NCBI GenBank assembly: GCA_003150755.1 | Contig: QAMT01000002.1 | Span: forward strand, 434,001 to 498,000 | From: Phascolarctobacterium sp. | GTDB lineage: Bacteria > Bacillota > Negativicutes > Acidaminococcales > Acidaminococcaceae | DNA: 64,000 nucleotides | Direction of reading: 5' to 3' | Part shown: in pieces, positions 26,520 through 37,000 of the stretch | Numbering within the stretch: the stretch's first letter is position 1 | Layout: the number at the start of each line of letters is the position of its first letter | Notes under the pieces: generated by a model | Databases searched by the model: none | What the model was told of the DNA's origin: nothing | Seen by the model: the letters and a program-made list of their open reading frames with translations, nothing else | Made by a program: the position numbers and the translations under genes

Positions 26520-27506
26520 TCAGTTGCTGCCCTGATAAACCATGCCCTGAATGTCGGTATCTGCCTTAACCTGCACATAGGTGGTAGAACCTGCCGGGAT
26601 ATTTACGGATTTGCCGGTAACAAAAGCGCCGCCGATAACGCCGATAGGCCCAAGCACAATCATGCCGCCGATGGATGCGCCTGCTGCGCCTGCCGCGGTT
26701 TCAGCAGTCTGTTTGGCAATATCGCCGAGGAATACTTTAACGCGGGTGTTATCAATTGCGTAAATGTAGCCGAAGTCAACGTCGATGCGGGCATCCTGGC
26801 CGAACATACGCGGGCCGACAACCTTGGTAACTTTGCCGATGCCTACTGCGCCTTTCGGCAATACCAGCACATCATTTACAAATACGTTGTCTGCAACTTT
26901 ATATTTTACAACGTCGCCTGCCTGCGCAGTTTTGCTGCTCAGGTCTTCGGCAAATTCCAGTTTGATTACGCTGTCTTTCGGCAGGGTAACGGTTTCAACA
27001 ACTACAATGCCATCCTGGAAGGCCAGGTTTGCCAGTGCTTCCAAGCGGCCGGCTAAAGAACCGGTGCTTACTTCGCCGTTCATCAGCATTTCAACGGCTT
27101 CAATGCGGCTTTTGGCAGGGCCGCCTGCGGTGCTTTCGGTAAACTGCCATTCAACCGCGTTCAGTTTGGTCAAAAAGCTTGCTTCGCCGCTGCCGGCATA
27201 ACCTTCAATATAATCATACAAATTGTCAACTCTATTTAAAATCGGGTCAGTGGTGATGGTGCCGTAAACATCATCCTCCAGGCTGTCCATTCTGCTTACC
27301 AGTGCGCCGGCCTGCTCTGTGCCGTACAGGGTAACTTCAAGCGCGCCGATTTTTTCGCTGGCAGTCATGGTTTTCGGCGCTGCGGAAGCTTCAATGGCTG
27401 CGCTGGCAGAAATCTCATCGCTTGATGCGGCTAATGCAACACCCGGAAAAACTGATGTAGCAGTAAGTGTCATTGTTAAAAGTAAGGTAAGGAGTTTTTG
27501 TTTCAT
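26520..27506 (-). CDS. Secreted repeat protein of unknown function
   Basis: A 328-residue precursor. The signal peptide is 1-26 (ALA cleavage). The next about 140 residues hold degenerate repeats built on E-K-I-x-x-L-E-x-x-L-Y-G (50-61), S-L-E-D-D-V-Y-G (74-81) and later R-x-E-A-V/L-A segments. A beta-rich domain follows (about 165-260, LPKDSVIKLEF, VLPKGAVGIGKV), then a Gly/Ala-rich hydrophobic hairpin (265-305) that could insert in a membrane like glycine-zipper proteins. Probably periplasmic or outer-membrane associated. A TATAAT box lies about 35 bp upstream of the start. I do not recognise a functional family. Confidence 0.8.
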   Translation of the reverse strand: MKQKLLTLLLTMTLTATSVFPGVALAASSDEISASAAIEASAAPKTMTASEKIGALEVTLYGTEQAGALVSRMDSLEDDVYGTITTDPILNRVDNLYDYIEGYAGSGEASFLTKLNAVEWQFTESTAGGPAKSRIEAVEMLMNGEVSTGSLAGRLEALANLAFQDGIVVVETVTLPKDSVIKLEFAEDLSSKTAQAGDVVKYKVADNVFVNDVLVLPKGAVGIGKVTKVVGPRMFGQDARIDVDFGYIYAIDNTRVKVFLGDIAKQTAETAAGAAGASIGGMIVLGPIGVIGGAFVTGKSVNIPAGSTTYVQVKADTDIQGMVYQGSN

Positions 27507-27576
27507 CGTTCTACCTCCAAGATGATATATATAGTAATTATATCATAAAATGTCGCAAAAAAATAGTAAACTAATT

Positions 27577-27611
27577 GAAAACCGGGCCTGCCTTGTGCGG
27601 TAAGCCCGGTA
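27577..27611 (-). terminator. Terminator after the polyphosphate operon
   Basis: An ACCGGGC/GCCCGGT hairpin (27581-27610) followed by TTTTC on the minus strand, 10 bp after the DUF535 stop. Confidence 0.65.
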
Positions 27612-27619
27612 AAATTATG

Positions 27620-28522
27620 CTATTTTAAATATTTTTGCAGATTCTGCGCTATGGCGTCCTTCATTTCGTCCATTTTGGCAAAGCGCCTTCTGTGCTGGGC
27701 ACGTTTGGAAGGTTTTAATTCTTCCATGGATTTGCGGTATTCCGGAATGGGGATTTCGTAAAAGCGTTTGTCGTCAAGCTGATGCCCTTCACATTCCTGC
27801 CAGAAGGCATCGAGCGAGGTTTTCAGCTTTCTGTCCATACGGATATGATTCATGGCGTAGTAGCCTTCGTTGCTGACGGCGTAAATGCGCTCGCAGCCAA
27901 GCACGTGCGCCACGTTGCGGATACCGTAGAAAATAAGGTTTTTGGTGCGGTAGCCGAAAAAGGCTTTCGTCAGCCCCTTGATAACTTCCGAACCGTTGGG
28001 CGTGCCCTGCAAAGCGCCAATCCACAGCGCAGGGCGGCCTTCTTCGTCCGGCGCCAGCCAGAACATAATCTGGTACAGCGCTTCGTTATCCCACAAAAGC
28101 ACCAGCGAAAGGCAGCCTTCCTTGCGCTGCCCGGCGTGGAACCACAGCTCCAGCGTCAGCGGCTTGTCTTCGTAGCTGTCCTCCCACAGGCGCAGCATTT
28201 TGCCCTCGGCGTACAGCTGGCGCAGTGCTTCTTCCGTAAGCTTTTCTTCCAAAAATTCCACATGCGCCTTAATCAGCGCAATGCGCCCGGCATAGGTAGA
28301 ATTTTTATAAAAGAACTGGCGTGTAGCCTGCTCCACAAAGCTGGTGGTGTGGTGCAGCATATCGCGCCTTAAAGGCGTTGCCGCAAAAAAATCCATCAGC
28401 GCGCCGATTTCGGCACTGTGCAGCATGCAGCGGGTGCGGAAAACAACATAACGCTTCCATTCTTTTAAAACTTTTGTATTGTACAGGTCGTGCCCGATAT
28501 GACTTAAAATTTCTGTATCCAT
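27620..28522 (-). CDS. VirK/YbjX (DUF535) family protein
   Basis: A 300-residue protein that reads as DUF535 along its whole length. The family includes Shigella VirK and E. coli YbjX, linked to outer-membrane or surface stress but with no proven reaction. Recognisable blocks are an LELWFHAGQRKEG-type beta strand, IGALQGTPNG (about 168-177) and GCERIYAVSNEGYYAMN (about 209-225). There is no signal peptide. It lies 64 bp downstream of ppk on the same strand and is likely co-transcribed with ppx and ppk. Confidence 0.85.
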   Translation of the reverse strand: MDTEILSHIGHDLYNTKVLKEWKRYVVFRTRCMLHSAEIGALMDFFAATPLRRDMLHHTTSFVEQATRQFFYKNSTYAGRIALIKAHVEFLEEKLTEEALRQLYAEGKMLRLWEDSYEDKPLTLELWFHAGQRKEGCLSLVLLWDNEALYQIMFWLAPDEEGRPALWIGALQGTPNGSEVIKGLTKAFFGYRTKNLIFYGIRNVAHVLGCERIYAVSNEGYYAMNHIRMDRKLKTSLDAFWQECEGHQLDDKRFYEIPIPEYRKSMEELKPSKRAQHRRRFAKMDEMKDAIAQNLQKYLK

Positions 28523-28586
28523 GTCAGCCTCGCAATTGTTTGATATGTTACATTATACCATATTGCCGGCTGCACTGCCAGTAGTG

Positions 28587-30704
28587 CTATTCTTTATGGC
28601 GGTTGTACATCGGGCGCAAGCGCTCCTGCATCGGGATTTTATCTGCCGTTGCGGCAAGCTGTGCCCATTCGTACAGCGTGCTTTGCGCGCCCACCGGCTC
28701 CAGGCGGTTGGTTACGCGGCGGTAAGTGCCGTTGGACTGCATCATGTGCGCGCCTACGTTATCGCGCAGGTACAGGTCAAGCACTTTTTTGATGCGCTCG
28801 ATGTGCGCCGGCGTTTCTATCGGGAAAAACAGTTCAACGCGGTCGTTGAGGTTACGCGGCATCCAGTCCGCACTGGAGAGGAACAGCTGCTCTTTGCCGC
28901 CGCCCTGGAACCAGAAAATGCGGCTGTGCTCAAGCTGCCTGCCGACGATGCTGCGCACGGTGATGTTGTCGCTGATGCCGTCCATGCCTGCGCGCAGGCC
29001 GCAGATACCGCGGACGATAAGGTCTATTTTAACGCCTGCCATCGAAGCTTCGTACAGCTTCTGGATAACAGGGTAATCAATCAGGGAGTTCATCTTGGCG
29101 ATGATGTGGCCCGTGCCGCCGTTTTTAACAACGCTGATTTCGTTGTCAATCAGCTCGTAAATCTTTTTGCGCAGGTTCAGCGGCGCCATAACCAGTTTGT
29201 TCCACACCGGCGGGTCCGAATAACCGGACAGCACGTTAAAGAAGGCCGAAGCGTCGCTGCCGAACTGGTCGTTGGCCGTCATCAGGCCCATATCGGTGTA
29301 AAGTTTGGCGGTGTTGTCGTTGTAGTTGCCGGTGCCCAGATGCACATAGCGTTTAATGCCGTCGGCTTCCTTGCGCACAACCAAAATAATTTTGGCGTGG
29401 GTTTTAAGGCCCATCAAACCGTAAATTACGTGGCAGCCCGCTTCTTCCAGGCGGCGCGCCCAGATGATGTTGTTTTCTTCGTCAAAGCGTGCTTTCAGCT
29501 CTACCAGTACCGTAACCTGCTTGCCGTTTTCGGCAGCGCGTGCCAGCGCAGCTACTATCGGCGAATTGCCGCTGACGCGGTAAAGCGTTTGCTTGATAGC
29601 CAGCACATTGGGGTCATCAGCGGCGTCGCTGACAAATTTAACAACCGGGTCAAAACTCTCGTAAGGATGGTGCAGCAAAACATCGCGCTCGCGCAGAACT
29701 TTAAAAATGTCGCTGTCGTCCGGCAGCTCCAGCGGGCGCTGCGGCACAAATGGCTCATACAGCCAGGGCCACATACCCGGCAGCGAAGCAAATTTAAAGA
29801 AGCAGGTTGCATCAAGCGGCCCGTTGATTTCGTAAACTTCCTGCTCGGTAATGTCCAGATTATCGTACAAGAACTGGCGGATACGGTTGTTGGCCTTGTT
29901 GTAAATCTCCAGCCTTACCGAAGCGCCGCGCGTGCGTTTGCGCAGGGATTTTTCTACTTCTTTCAGCAGGTTGTCGATGTCGTCTTCGTCAAATTCCAAA
30001 TCCGCGTCGCGCGTAATGCGGAACGGCAGAATATCCAGAATCTTGCAGCCGCTGTACAAATCGGCGCAATGCTCGTTGATAACGTCCTCCAAAAATACAA
30101 AGCTGCGTTTTTCCTCGCCCGGCACTTCAATCAGGCGCGGCAGTACGCTCGGCACCTGTACGATGCCCATGCTGTCCTCGCCCTCCTGGTTGGTCAGCTC
30201 AACCGCCAGGTTTAAGGTTTTGTTGGCCAAAAACGGAAATGGGCGCGAAGCGTCAACCGCCATCGGGGTCAGTACCGGAAAGATTTCCTCCTGGTAATAA
30301 GCCTCCAGCCAGCGGCGGCCGTTTTCGCTCAGGTCGCCTACGCGGCAGATTTTAATGCCGGCCTCGCGCAGCTCTTTTAAAAGCGCCAGCAGGTATTTGT
30401 TCAAAAGGCGCATTTGGTCATGCGCAGACTTGCTGATTTCTTCCAGCTGCTGTTTAACCGTCAGCCCGGCGGCGTCGCGTTTGTTGATGCCGTTTTCAAA
30501 CTGGTCCCACAGCCCGGCAACGCGCACCATAAAAAACTCGTCCAGGTTGGATGCGGTAATCGCCACAAATTTCAAGCGCTCCAAAAGCGGCGTGGTTTTA
30601 ACGCCGGCCTCGCGCAGTACGCGCAGATTGAACTTTAACCAGCTCAGCTCGCGGTTAAAAAAGTATTCCGGTTTATTAAGATTGATTTTTTCGTTTTTAT
30701 CCAT
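28587..30704 (-). CDS. ppk1: Polyphosphate kinase 1
   Basis: A 705-residue enzyme that polymerises the gamma-phosphate of ATP into inorganic polyphosphate. Domains appear in the usual order: N (NRELSWLKFN near 17-26), head, C1 and C2 with the phospholipase-D-like fold. Key residues include the phospho-accepting His in KTHAKIIL (about 445) and HLGTGNYND. HHPYESFDPVVKF and RALRGMDG-like IVRGICGLRAGM are also present. Length is normal. Its ATG abuts the stop of the upstream Ppx-like gene (TAAATGG), implying translational coupling. Confidence 0.96.
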   Translation of the reverse strand: MDKNEKINLNKPEYFFNRELSWLKFNLRVLREAGVKTTPLLERLKFVAITASNLDEFFMVRVAGLWDQFENGINKRDAAGLTVKQQLEEISKSAHDQMRLLNKYLLALLKELREAGIKICRVGDLSENGRRWLEAYYQEEIFPVLTPMAVDASRPFPFLANKTLNLAVELTNQEGEDSMGIVQVPSVLPRLIEVPGEEKRSFVFLEDVINEHCADLYSGCKILDILPFRITRDADLEFDEDDIDNLLKEVEKSLRKRTRGASVRLEIYNKANNRIRQFLYDNLDITEQEVYEINGPLDATCFFKFASLPGMWPWLYEPFVPQRPLELPDDSDIFKVLRERDVLLHHPYESFDPVVKFVSDAADDPNVLAIKQTLYRVSGNSPIVAALARAAENGKQVTVLVELKARFDEENNIIWARRLEEAGCHVIYGLMGLKTHAKIILVVRKEADGIKRYVHLGTGNYNDNTAKLYTDMGLMTANDQFGSDASAFFNVLSGYSDPPVWNKLVMAPLNLRKKIYELIDNEISVVKNGGTGHIIAKMNSLIDYPVIQKLYEASMAGVKIDLIVRGICGLRAGMDGISDNITVRSIVGRQLEHSRIFWFQGGGKEQLFLSSADWMPRNLNDRVELFFPIETPAHIERIKKVLDLYLRDNVGAHMMQSNGTYRRVTNRLEPVGAQSTLYEWAQLAATADKIPMQERLRPMYNRHKE

Positions 30705-32255
30705 TTATCTGTCCACCCGTTCCAAAACTGCCTGTAATCCGTAAACTTCTTCAAAAAACGATGCCTTGGAAGCAAACGTCCATTCTTCAATCGTCAAATC
30801 CTCGCGTGTAACGGCATCCACCTTCATCACGCCGTTTTTAACATTTACGCGGCAGCTTCTGATTTTTTGTTTATAGCTGCGGTCCATCGCATCTGCCAAG
30901 CGCACCAAAGCAGCAAGTTTGGCCACCAGCGGCATAACCTCCGCCGACATCGGCTCCACATCGGGGTGCTTATTGCCAAAAAGCCTGTGCGCATGGTAAT
31001 AGCTGGCCAGCGCCACAATTTTTTTGTCCATCTCGCTGAAGCCCAAAATATCGCTCGACATAATCAGCTTGTAGCTGTACAGCGAATGGCTGCGCAGCGA
31101 AACATATTTGCCGATGTCGTGCAGAAGCGCCGTAGCCTGCAAAAGGATGCGGCAGTGGCTGTCCAGCCCGTGATGCTTGCTGAGTTTGTCAAACATCAGC
31201 ACGGCAAGCCTTTCCACCTGGCGGGAATGTGCCTCGTCGTAGTGGTAATGGCGGCCTATGCTGTGCAGAAGGCTCAGCTGCTCCTGTTCAAGCTCGGCGG
31301 CATAATCCTTATCGGTTTTGGTGCCGATATGCAGCAGGCAGATACCGTCGATAAAGCGGTCGTCAGTCAGGATGATTTCCTGCACCGGCACTAACGCTAA
31401 AAGCTGCTCATACAACAAAATTGTCGGCACAACAAGTTCGGCAATGTCCTCGTTAATTTTAAATACCTTGATAATCTGCGGCAGGTTCAGTTCATGCACG
31501 GTTTTAAACAGCTGCATAAACTGCTCCGTTTTAATACGGATAACGCCGGTCTGAAAATCAATGCCCAGCATCTGGAGCAAAAGTTCAGATTCCGCGCCCG
31601 AAAGCACCAGGTAACGCACCTGCTCGTTTTTAAGCGCGTCCCTTACTGCGCCCATCGTACTGGAAAGGTATTCTGCCAGGGCCTGGTTAAACTTCAGCGA
31701 ACTGCGCTGATTGCGGTTAAAGCTTTCCTTGACGCGGATAACGCCGATATTTAAGTTCTGCTGATAGCGGATAACATTATCCTTAACAAAGGTAATGCCC
31801 AGCCCGCCGGACGAAATATCCATCATCAGCATGCTTTCATCAACGCCGGTAAGGCCGTCCAGCTTCATCGTGCGGCGGATGGATTCATACTTGGTGTAAA
31901 TTTCTTCCGGCAAATCAATAACGGTTACTTTAAGCCCCGTGCGGATATAAATCTGGTCGATAAGGAAAACGCGGTTCAGCGCCTCGCGCACAGCGGTAGT
32001 TGCCTGCATGCTGTATTCCTCAACCTCGTACTCCGTCATCAGGCGTTTAAAGCCTACGAGCAGTTCGCAGATTTCGTTAACCATGCTGAACGGGATAATT
32101 TTGTTTTTAAAAGTTTCCTCGCCCAGGCGCACACGGCGGTTGCATTCCTCAAGTATTTTGATGTTGTTTAAATTACGGTACTGCACAATCTGCATGCTAA
32201 TCATCTCCGAGCCGAGATGAATGGCAGCAAAAATTTTATATTGTTTTTTTCTCAC
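30705..32255 (-). CDS. Degenerate Ppx/GppA-fold protein with intact HD domain
   Basis: A 516-residue protein with the exopolyphosphatase architecture: ASKHA domain about 1-310, HD domain about 325-515. The catalytic motifs of the ASKHA part are altered. The canonical D-x-G-S-N-S phosphate loop reads HLGSEMISM (13-21), the catalytic Glu region reads LPEEIYTKY, and the D-x-G-G-G-S-T-E-L loop reads DISSGGLGI. The HD half keeps HSRQVERL and LLHDIGKY and a later HAHR. It is therefore more likely a regulatory or HD-phosphohydrolase protein than a polyphosphatase. It is the first gene of the ppk operon and divergent from an intact paralogue. Confidence 0.85.
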   Translation of the reverse strand: MRKKQYKIFAAIHLGSEMISMQIVQYRNLNNIKILEECNRRVRLGEETFKNKIIPFSMVNEICELLVGFKRLMTEYEVEEYSMQATTAVREALNRVFLIDQIYIRTGLKVTVIDLPEEIYTKYESIRRTMKLDGLTGVDESMLMMDISSGGLGITFVKDNVIRYQQNLNIGVIRVKESFNRNQRSSLKFNQALAEYLSSTMGAVRDALKNEQVRYLVLSGAESELLLQMLGIDFQTGVIRIKTEQFMQLFKTVHELNLPQIIKVFKINEDIAELVVPTILLYEQLLALVPVQEIILTDDRFIDGICLLHIGTKTDKDYAAELEQEQLSLLHSIGRHYHYDEAHSRQVERLAVLMFDKLSKHHGLDSHCRILLQATALLHDIGKYVSLRSHSLYSYKLIMSSDILGFSEMDKKIVALASYYHAHRLFGNKHPDVEPMSAEVMPLVAKLAALVRLADAMDRSYKQKIRSCRVNVKNGVMKVDAVTREDLTIEEWTFASKASFFEEVYGLQAVLERVDR

Positions 32256-32313
32256 ATGACCACCTCATTAAATCATTATATTTTAATTCGACGCAGCAGG
32301 CTTAAATCCTTGC

Positions 32314-32357
32314 CTTTAACAAAGTTTTTACAGCATTTTACCGGTATTTTAACTTTT
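32314..32357. promoter_or_regulatory. Four T-rich repeats at about 11-bp spacing between the divergent ppx genes
   Basis: TTTAAC (32315), TTTACA (32327), TTTACC (32337) and TTTAAC (32348) are spaced 12, 10 and 11 bp apart, one helical turn each, on the plus strand. Repeats of TT(A/T)ACA at this phase are what Firmicute PhoP response regulators bind. A phosphate-starvation input would suit polyphosphate genes. No PhoP gene is visible here. Confidence 0.4.
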
Positions 32358-32452
32358 TTTGCGGCACTACGCAGGAATTTTTATAATTTATGACAAATAT
32401 ATAATTGTATGCAATTTTATGTTTAAAATAAGCCAAAGCGGGAGGGATAAAT

Positions 32453-33979
32453 TTGCAGCGGATAGCAATTATAGATATCGGCTCCAACTCTGCGCGCCTT
32501 GTTATAACCCATATTTATAAAAACGGCGCCTACAACATGGTTTACAACCAAAAGGAGGCCCTGCGCCTCAGCCAGAAGGTTGACAAAAACGGCTGCCTTA
32601 CGCCGCAGGCCTTCAGCGATACTATCGAAACCCTAAAAACATTTGCCTATATGTGCAAACTATATAACGCCGACCACATCATCGCCGTAGCAACGGCAGC
32701 CATACGCAACGCCAAAAACGGTGCGGAGCTGACGCGCCTTGTACAGAAAGAAACCGGCATCAACCTGCACATCATCACCGGCAACACCGAAGCCTATTAC
32801 AGCTATCTGGGCGTAATCAACACCCTTCCTTACGAAAGCGGCATTATATTTGACCTCGGCGGCGGCAGCACAGAGCTTATCTACTTTGAAGAACGCAAAA
32901 TATTAGAATCCGTATCCGTCCCCATCGGCGCAGTAAACACCACCGCCATGTTCAACACGCGCGGCAGCGTAAACGCCGCAACCTTCGGCGAGCTTTGCGC
33001 CTACCTGCGCAGGCGGCTTGGCGAATACCCCTGGCTTAAACAGCCCAAGCTTCCGCTGATAGGCGTCGGCGGCACAGCCCGCACCATAGGCAAAATCCAC
33101 CAGCGCGCCAGCGGCTACCCCACAACCAAAATCCATAACTATAAACTCACCGTGCAGGCCTTCCGCGGCATTTTAAACCGCTTAAAAAACACCACGCTTG
33201 AAGAACGCCGCAAAATCTCCGGCCTAAGCAGCGAGCGCGCCGACATCATCATCGCAGGCGCAAGCATCATCAACGCCCTGTTTGAAGTTACCGGCAGCAA
33301 GCAGCTTATTACATCCGGCTGCGGCCTGCGCGAAGGCTTGTTTTTTGACTATCACTCCAAAGAAACCGGCATCCCCCTCATTGCCGAAGACATTTTAGAA
33401 CGCAGCACCGAAAAAATCCTCACGCTCTACACGCCCGACCCCACCCATAGCAGGCACATTACCGACCTTGCCCTGCAAATGTTTGATTCGTGGCACGCAC
33501 TGCACAGGCTTAACAAAAACTTCCGCCGCCTTTTAAAAACGGCGTCGCTTCTGCACGACATCGGCATAACCATCAACTTTTACAGCCACGCGCGCCACAG
33601 CGCCTACATGATACAAAACGCGCAGCTTTTCGGGCTGACGCACAAAGAACAGCTCATGACCTCGGCCGTGGCAGGCTGGCACAACGGCGTATCCAAAAGC
33701 TACTTTTACCGCGACCAGCTCTTTCAAACCATGCTTACCGAAAACAACTGGCAGGCCGTCAACAAGCTGGCGCTGATACTGGCCCTTGCCGAAAGCCTGG
33801 ACTACACGCAAAGCAGCCTGCTTGCCATAAAACGCGCCGGCGCGGATAAAAACGGCGCCTACCTTACGCTGACCGCCAGCGGCAACGCCGCCATTGAAAT
33901 GCACCAGATACGCACCCACCTCAAATGGTTTGCCAAAACCTTCGGCATGCCGCTTGATATTAAGATTGAGGAAGAATAA
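32453..33979 (+). CDS. ppx: Exopolyphosphatase / GppA family phosphatase
   Basis: A 508-residue enzyme that releases phosphate from polyphosphate ends or from pppGpp. It begins at a TTG codon preceded by GGAGGG six bases upstream. The motifs are intact: DIGSNSARL (8-16), the catalytic Glu in GNTEAYYSY (about 119), DLGGGSTEL (about 143-151) and GCGLREGLFFD (about 294). An HD-like C-terminal domain (about 320-500) contains LLHDIG and AGWHNG. It is divergent from the degenerate paralogue and ppk, so synthesis and breakdown of polyphosphate share one control region. Ppx and GppA activity cannot be separated by eye. Confidence 0.92.
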   Translation: MQRIAIIDIGSNSARLVITHIYKNGAYNMVYNQKEALRLSQKVDKNGCLTPQAFSDTIETLKTFAYMCKLYNADHIIAVATAAIRNAKNGAELTRLVQKETGINLHIITGNTEAYYSYLGVINTLPYESGIIFDLGGGSTELIYFEERKILESVSVPIGAVNTTAMFNTRGSVNAATFGELCAYLRRRLGEYPWLKQPKLPLIGVGGTARTIGKIHQRASGYPTTKIHNYKLTVQAFRGILNRLKNTTLEERRKISGLSSERADIIIAGASIINALFEVTGSKQLITSGCGLREGLFFDYHSKETGIPLIAEDILERSTEKILTLYTPDPTHSRHITDLALQMFDSWHALHRLNKNFRRLLKTASLLHDIGITINFYSHARHSAYMIQNAQLFGLTHKEQLMTSAVAGWHNGVSKSYFYRDQLFQTMLTENNWQAVNKLALILALAESLDYTQSSLLAIKRAGADKNGAYLTLTASGNAAIEMHQIRTHLKWFAKTFGMPLDIKIEEE

Positions 33980-33992
33980 AAATCAGTTAAGC

Positions 33993-34027
33993 AAAAAACT
34001 CCGGAGCATAAGCTCCGGAGTTTTTAT
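33993..34027. terminator. Bidirectional terminator
   Basis: AACTCCGGAGC and GCTCCGGAGTT arms around ATAA with T- and A-runs, between convergent ppx and the autotransporter gene. Confidence 0.9.
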
Positions 34028-34053
34028 TGTTTAAACTATATATTCAGTTATTA

Positions 34054-37000
34054 TCAGAAGCTGTATTCAACATTTACATACCATTTATCTGCTTCTGCAT
34101 GGCTGCCTTTCTGGTAGCTGTAACCTACGCCAAAGCACCAGTCGTCCTTACCTGCTTCAATGCCCAATGCGCCCAGCCAGCTACCGCTGTCCATTACAGT
34201 ATAATCAAGCGTTGATACGCCGCCTGCAACATTAAGGTCAACGCTGTTGTCTGTATCGCCAAAGGCCCAGATATATGCAACGTCTGCTTTCGGGGTAATG
34301 CGCCAGCCGCTGTCTGTTACAGTTTCGTTGCGCAGGCTTACGCCGACCGGCAACGTCCAGATGTTCTGACGTTCTGCATCATATTCGCCAAATTTCTGGC
34401 CGTTGTAGTATGCAGTATAAGAATCCGGGTCTACATTGTAATAACGCAGACCGGTATAAGGAACTATCTGCGTATTGCCGTTGGTGTAAAGTTTTTCTGC
34501 CCTTACGCCTACCGTAAATACGGATACATCCCTGTCGGCTTTAATCTTTTTGCCCATGGCCATGCCGCTCAGCTCGTTATCGCTTTCGCTGAAGCCGATA
34601 TCGGCAATAACATTGCTGTCGTCGTTTTTAACATTGCCGTAAAGGGTTACGCCCCACATATCATAGTCGTTGTTGATGCCCATGCCGTGGCTGTCGCCAT
34701 CACCATAGCTGAAGGCAATGCCGCTTTGTACTTTGCCTTTTTTAGCAAAGTCAACGCCGACGGTTACACCGTCAAAATCGTTGCTGCTGTCGATAGAGCC
34801 AAAGCTGGAAGCCATACCGTCCAGGTCATAGTTGCCATGAATGTATTTAGCCCAGACAGCGCCGTCTTCGTTAACGGTAGGTTCGCCGGTAATATCGTCC
34901 TGAGTGAAGGACAGGCGCAGTACAGAGTTATCTGCCATGTCGCCAGCTACCGAAATTGTACCTGCCGTTACGCCTGCTGCCTCGCCAATCATTGCCATTG
35001 CGCCAAGGTCGCGGCTGGTGCCGTTGCCGGTGGTGTAATCGCTGAAGAATTCTTTAGCGCCGGGGTTTTCACCAAGTCTGCCATTAATAACAGATTCTGC
35101 AACGCCGGTCAGGTTTTCGCCGCCTTCGCCAAGGCTGTCAACAAAGTCGTTAACTGCATCAGTTTTTTCTTCGGCGCTCAAATCTTCAAGGTTTTTGTAG
35201 CTAATCTTATAGTTACCTTCGGCAGTTTCTGCATTTGCATAAGTTTCGGTACGGTCATATACCAATGCGTCGTTAGTCCACAGAGTATCGTCATCATCAA
35301 CAGAACTTACAACTTTGTAAACATTATTTGCGTTTGGTGTAAGGTTGCTGACATCAAGTTTAGCACCGTCTGCAACAGTAATGGTTGTGCCGTTAGCATC
35401 AATCAAAGCATTTTCATTGCCAGCTTCAATGCTGCTATCAAGAACGGTTACGCTGTCAGCAGTTACTTTAATATTGGTGAAGCTATGGATTTTGCTTGTG
35501 CTGGTATAATCGCCATCTTCAGCAAGCGGTTTCAAAGTATTGCTGCCTTCCAAAACAAGGGTGCTTTCGCCAGTAACGCTGTCATAAACATCTTTAGTAT
35601 AACTCAGGCTATTGTTGTTATAAAACGGGTTAAAGTTATTATCCTTATATTCAGTAGTTAATTGATAACCCTCACCGGAAATTTCACCTTCAACAGTTGC
35701 ACCATTTAACACAACAGTTGCATTATCAACAGTAGAAGATGTACGGTCAGTCGTCCAGCCAACAACTTTACCATCATCATTCGGTTTACCATCATAAGCC
35801 TCATAAGCTTTTACCGGAGTTGAACCATTAACAGCGCCGCCTGCATAAATGCTGCCGCCAACAGTTGTGCCGTTAACAGTAATAGTGCTTTCACCAACGT
35901 GTGCGCCGCTGCCTGTCTGTGCATTATCTACTGCAATGCCGCCGCCTAAAATATCGCTGGTTACTGTACCGCCGTTGATTGTAATATTAGCAACATCAAC
36001 CGTGTCAGAACCGGTCATACCAAGTGCCATGCCGCCTGCTGCAATAGAAGTATTATCGGTAATACCTCTAAGGTCAGTCATTGCCATGCTGGCATTTACA
36101 CCAAGGCTATTCCATTGTACATAACCATCTTCATTATCATTTTTGCTGGCTTCCATAATGCTGATAAGCTGTAATCTGTCGATAGTGCCGCCGTTAACGG
36201 TAATATTGGTTGTGCCAACATGGGTAGCAGCATCCTTACCATTCTGCGCAGTAGTCAGCATCGAATTGCCTACCGCCATGCCGCCGCCATAAATGCCGTC
36301 AACATTGCCTTCAACTACAATATTGTTGCTATCTACATTGCTGCTTGCAAGCGTGCCGTTGGTGCTGCCTTTATATCCGTCTTCCCCAATACCGCCTTCC
36401 ATGCTCAGCGCAAAGCCGCCGCCAAATACGCCGACTGCATTCATATCTTTGCCAATGTAGGTATTAACTGCACCGGTATTGGTTTCTGCCTTAGCGTTGT
36501 TAAGTGTGCCTGCTGCACCGCCGCCAAATACACCGGCTGCATAACCATTAAGCAGATAAATATCTGCACCGGCTTCGTTAGTAGCAGCTGCATAAGCGCC
36601 TTCACCTTCACCATCAATAGTGGCACGCATGCTGCCTTGACCAAAAGCTACGCCGCCGCCAAATACGCCGACTGCACCACCCTGGCCTGCAATGCCGCTA
36701 AGTTTAATATCTTCTAAATTGCCGCCTTTTACTGCACTAATAACGCTGCTTAATGCACCGCCAATATTTCCAGCAACCTTGCCGGGGTCTACTTCACTTT
36801 CAAGGTTCACAACAATGGTTGCCTTGCCGGTAGTTGCGGTTGCAGTACTGCTGCCATAAGCATCGTTAATATTGTCTTCAGTTAATCCAGCTTCCTTATT
36901 AGTATCATCATTTTTCCATGTATAGGTATGACTTGCAGCTGTAATTCCGCCGCCAACTACACCTAAAGCAGTGGTGTCGCCGGTTAAAGTAATATTGGTA

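Noticed and set aside
28521..30215. 564-codon reading frame opposite ppk1
   Set aside because: Lies fully antisense to an intact ppk1 with all catalytic motifs. It has no ribosome site, and its Val/Ala/Gln/His-rich composition is typical of a codon-bias mirror.
34687..35661. 324-codon reading frame opposite the autotransporter
   Set aside because: Mirror of the repetitive passenger and barrel sequence, no independent gene signals.
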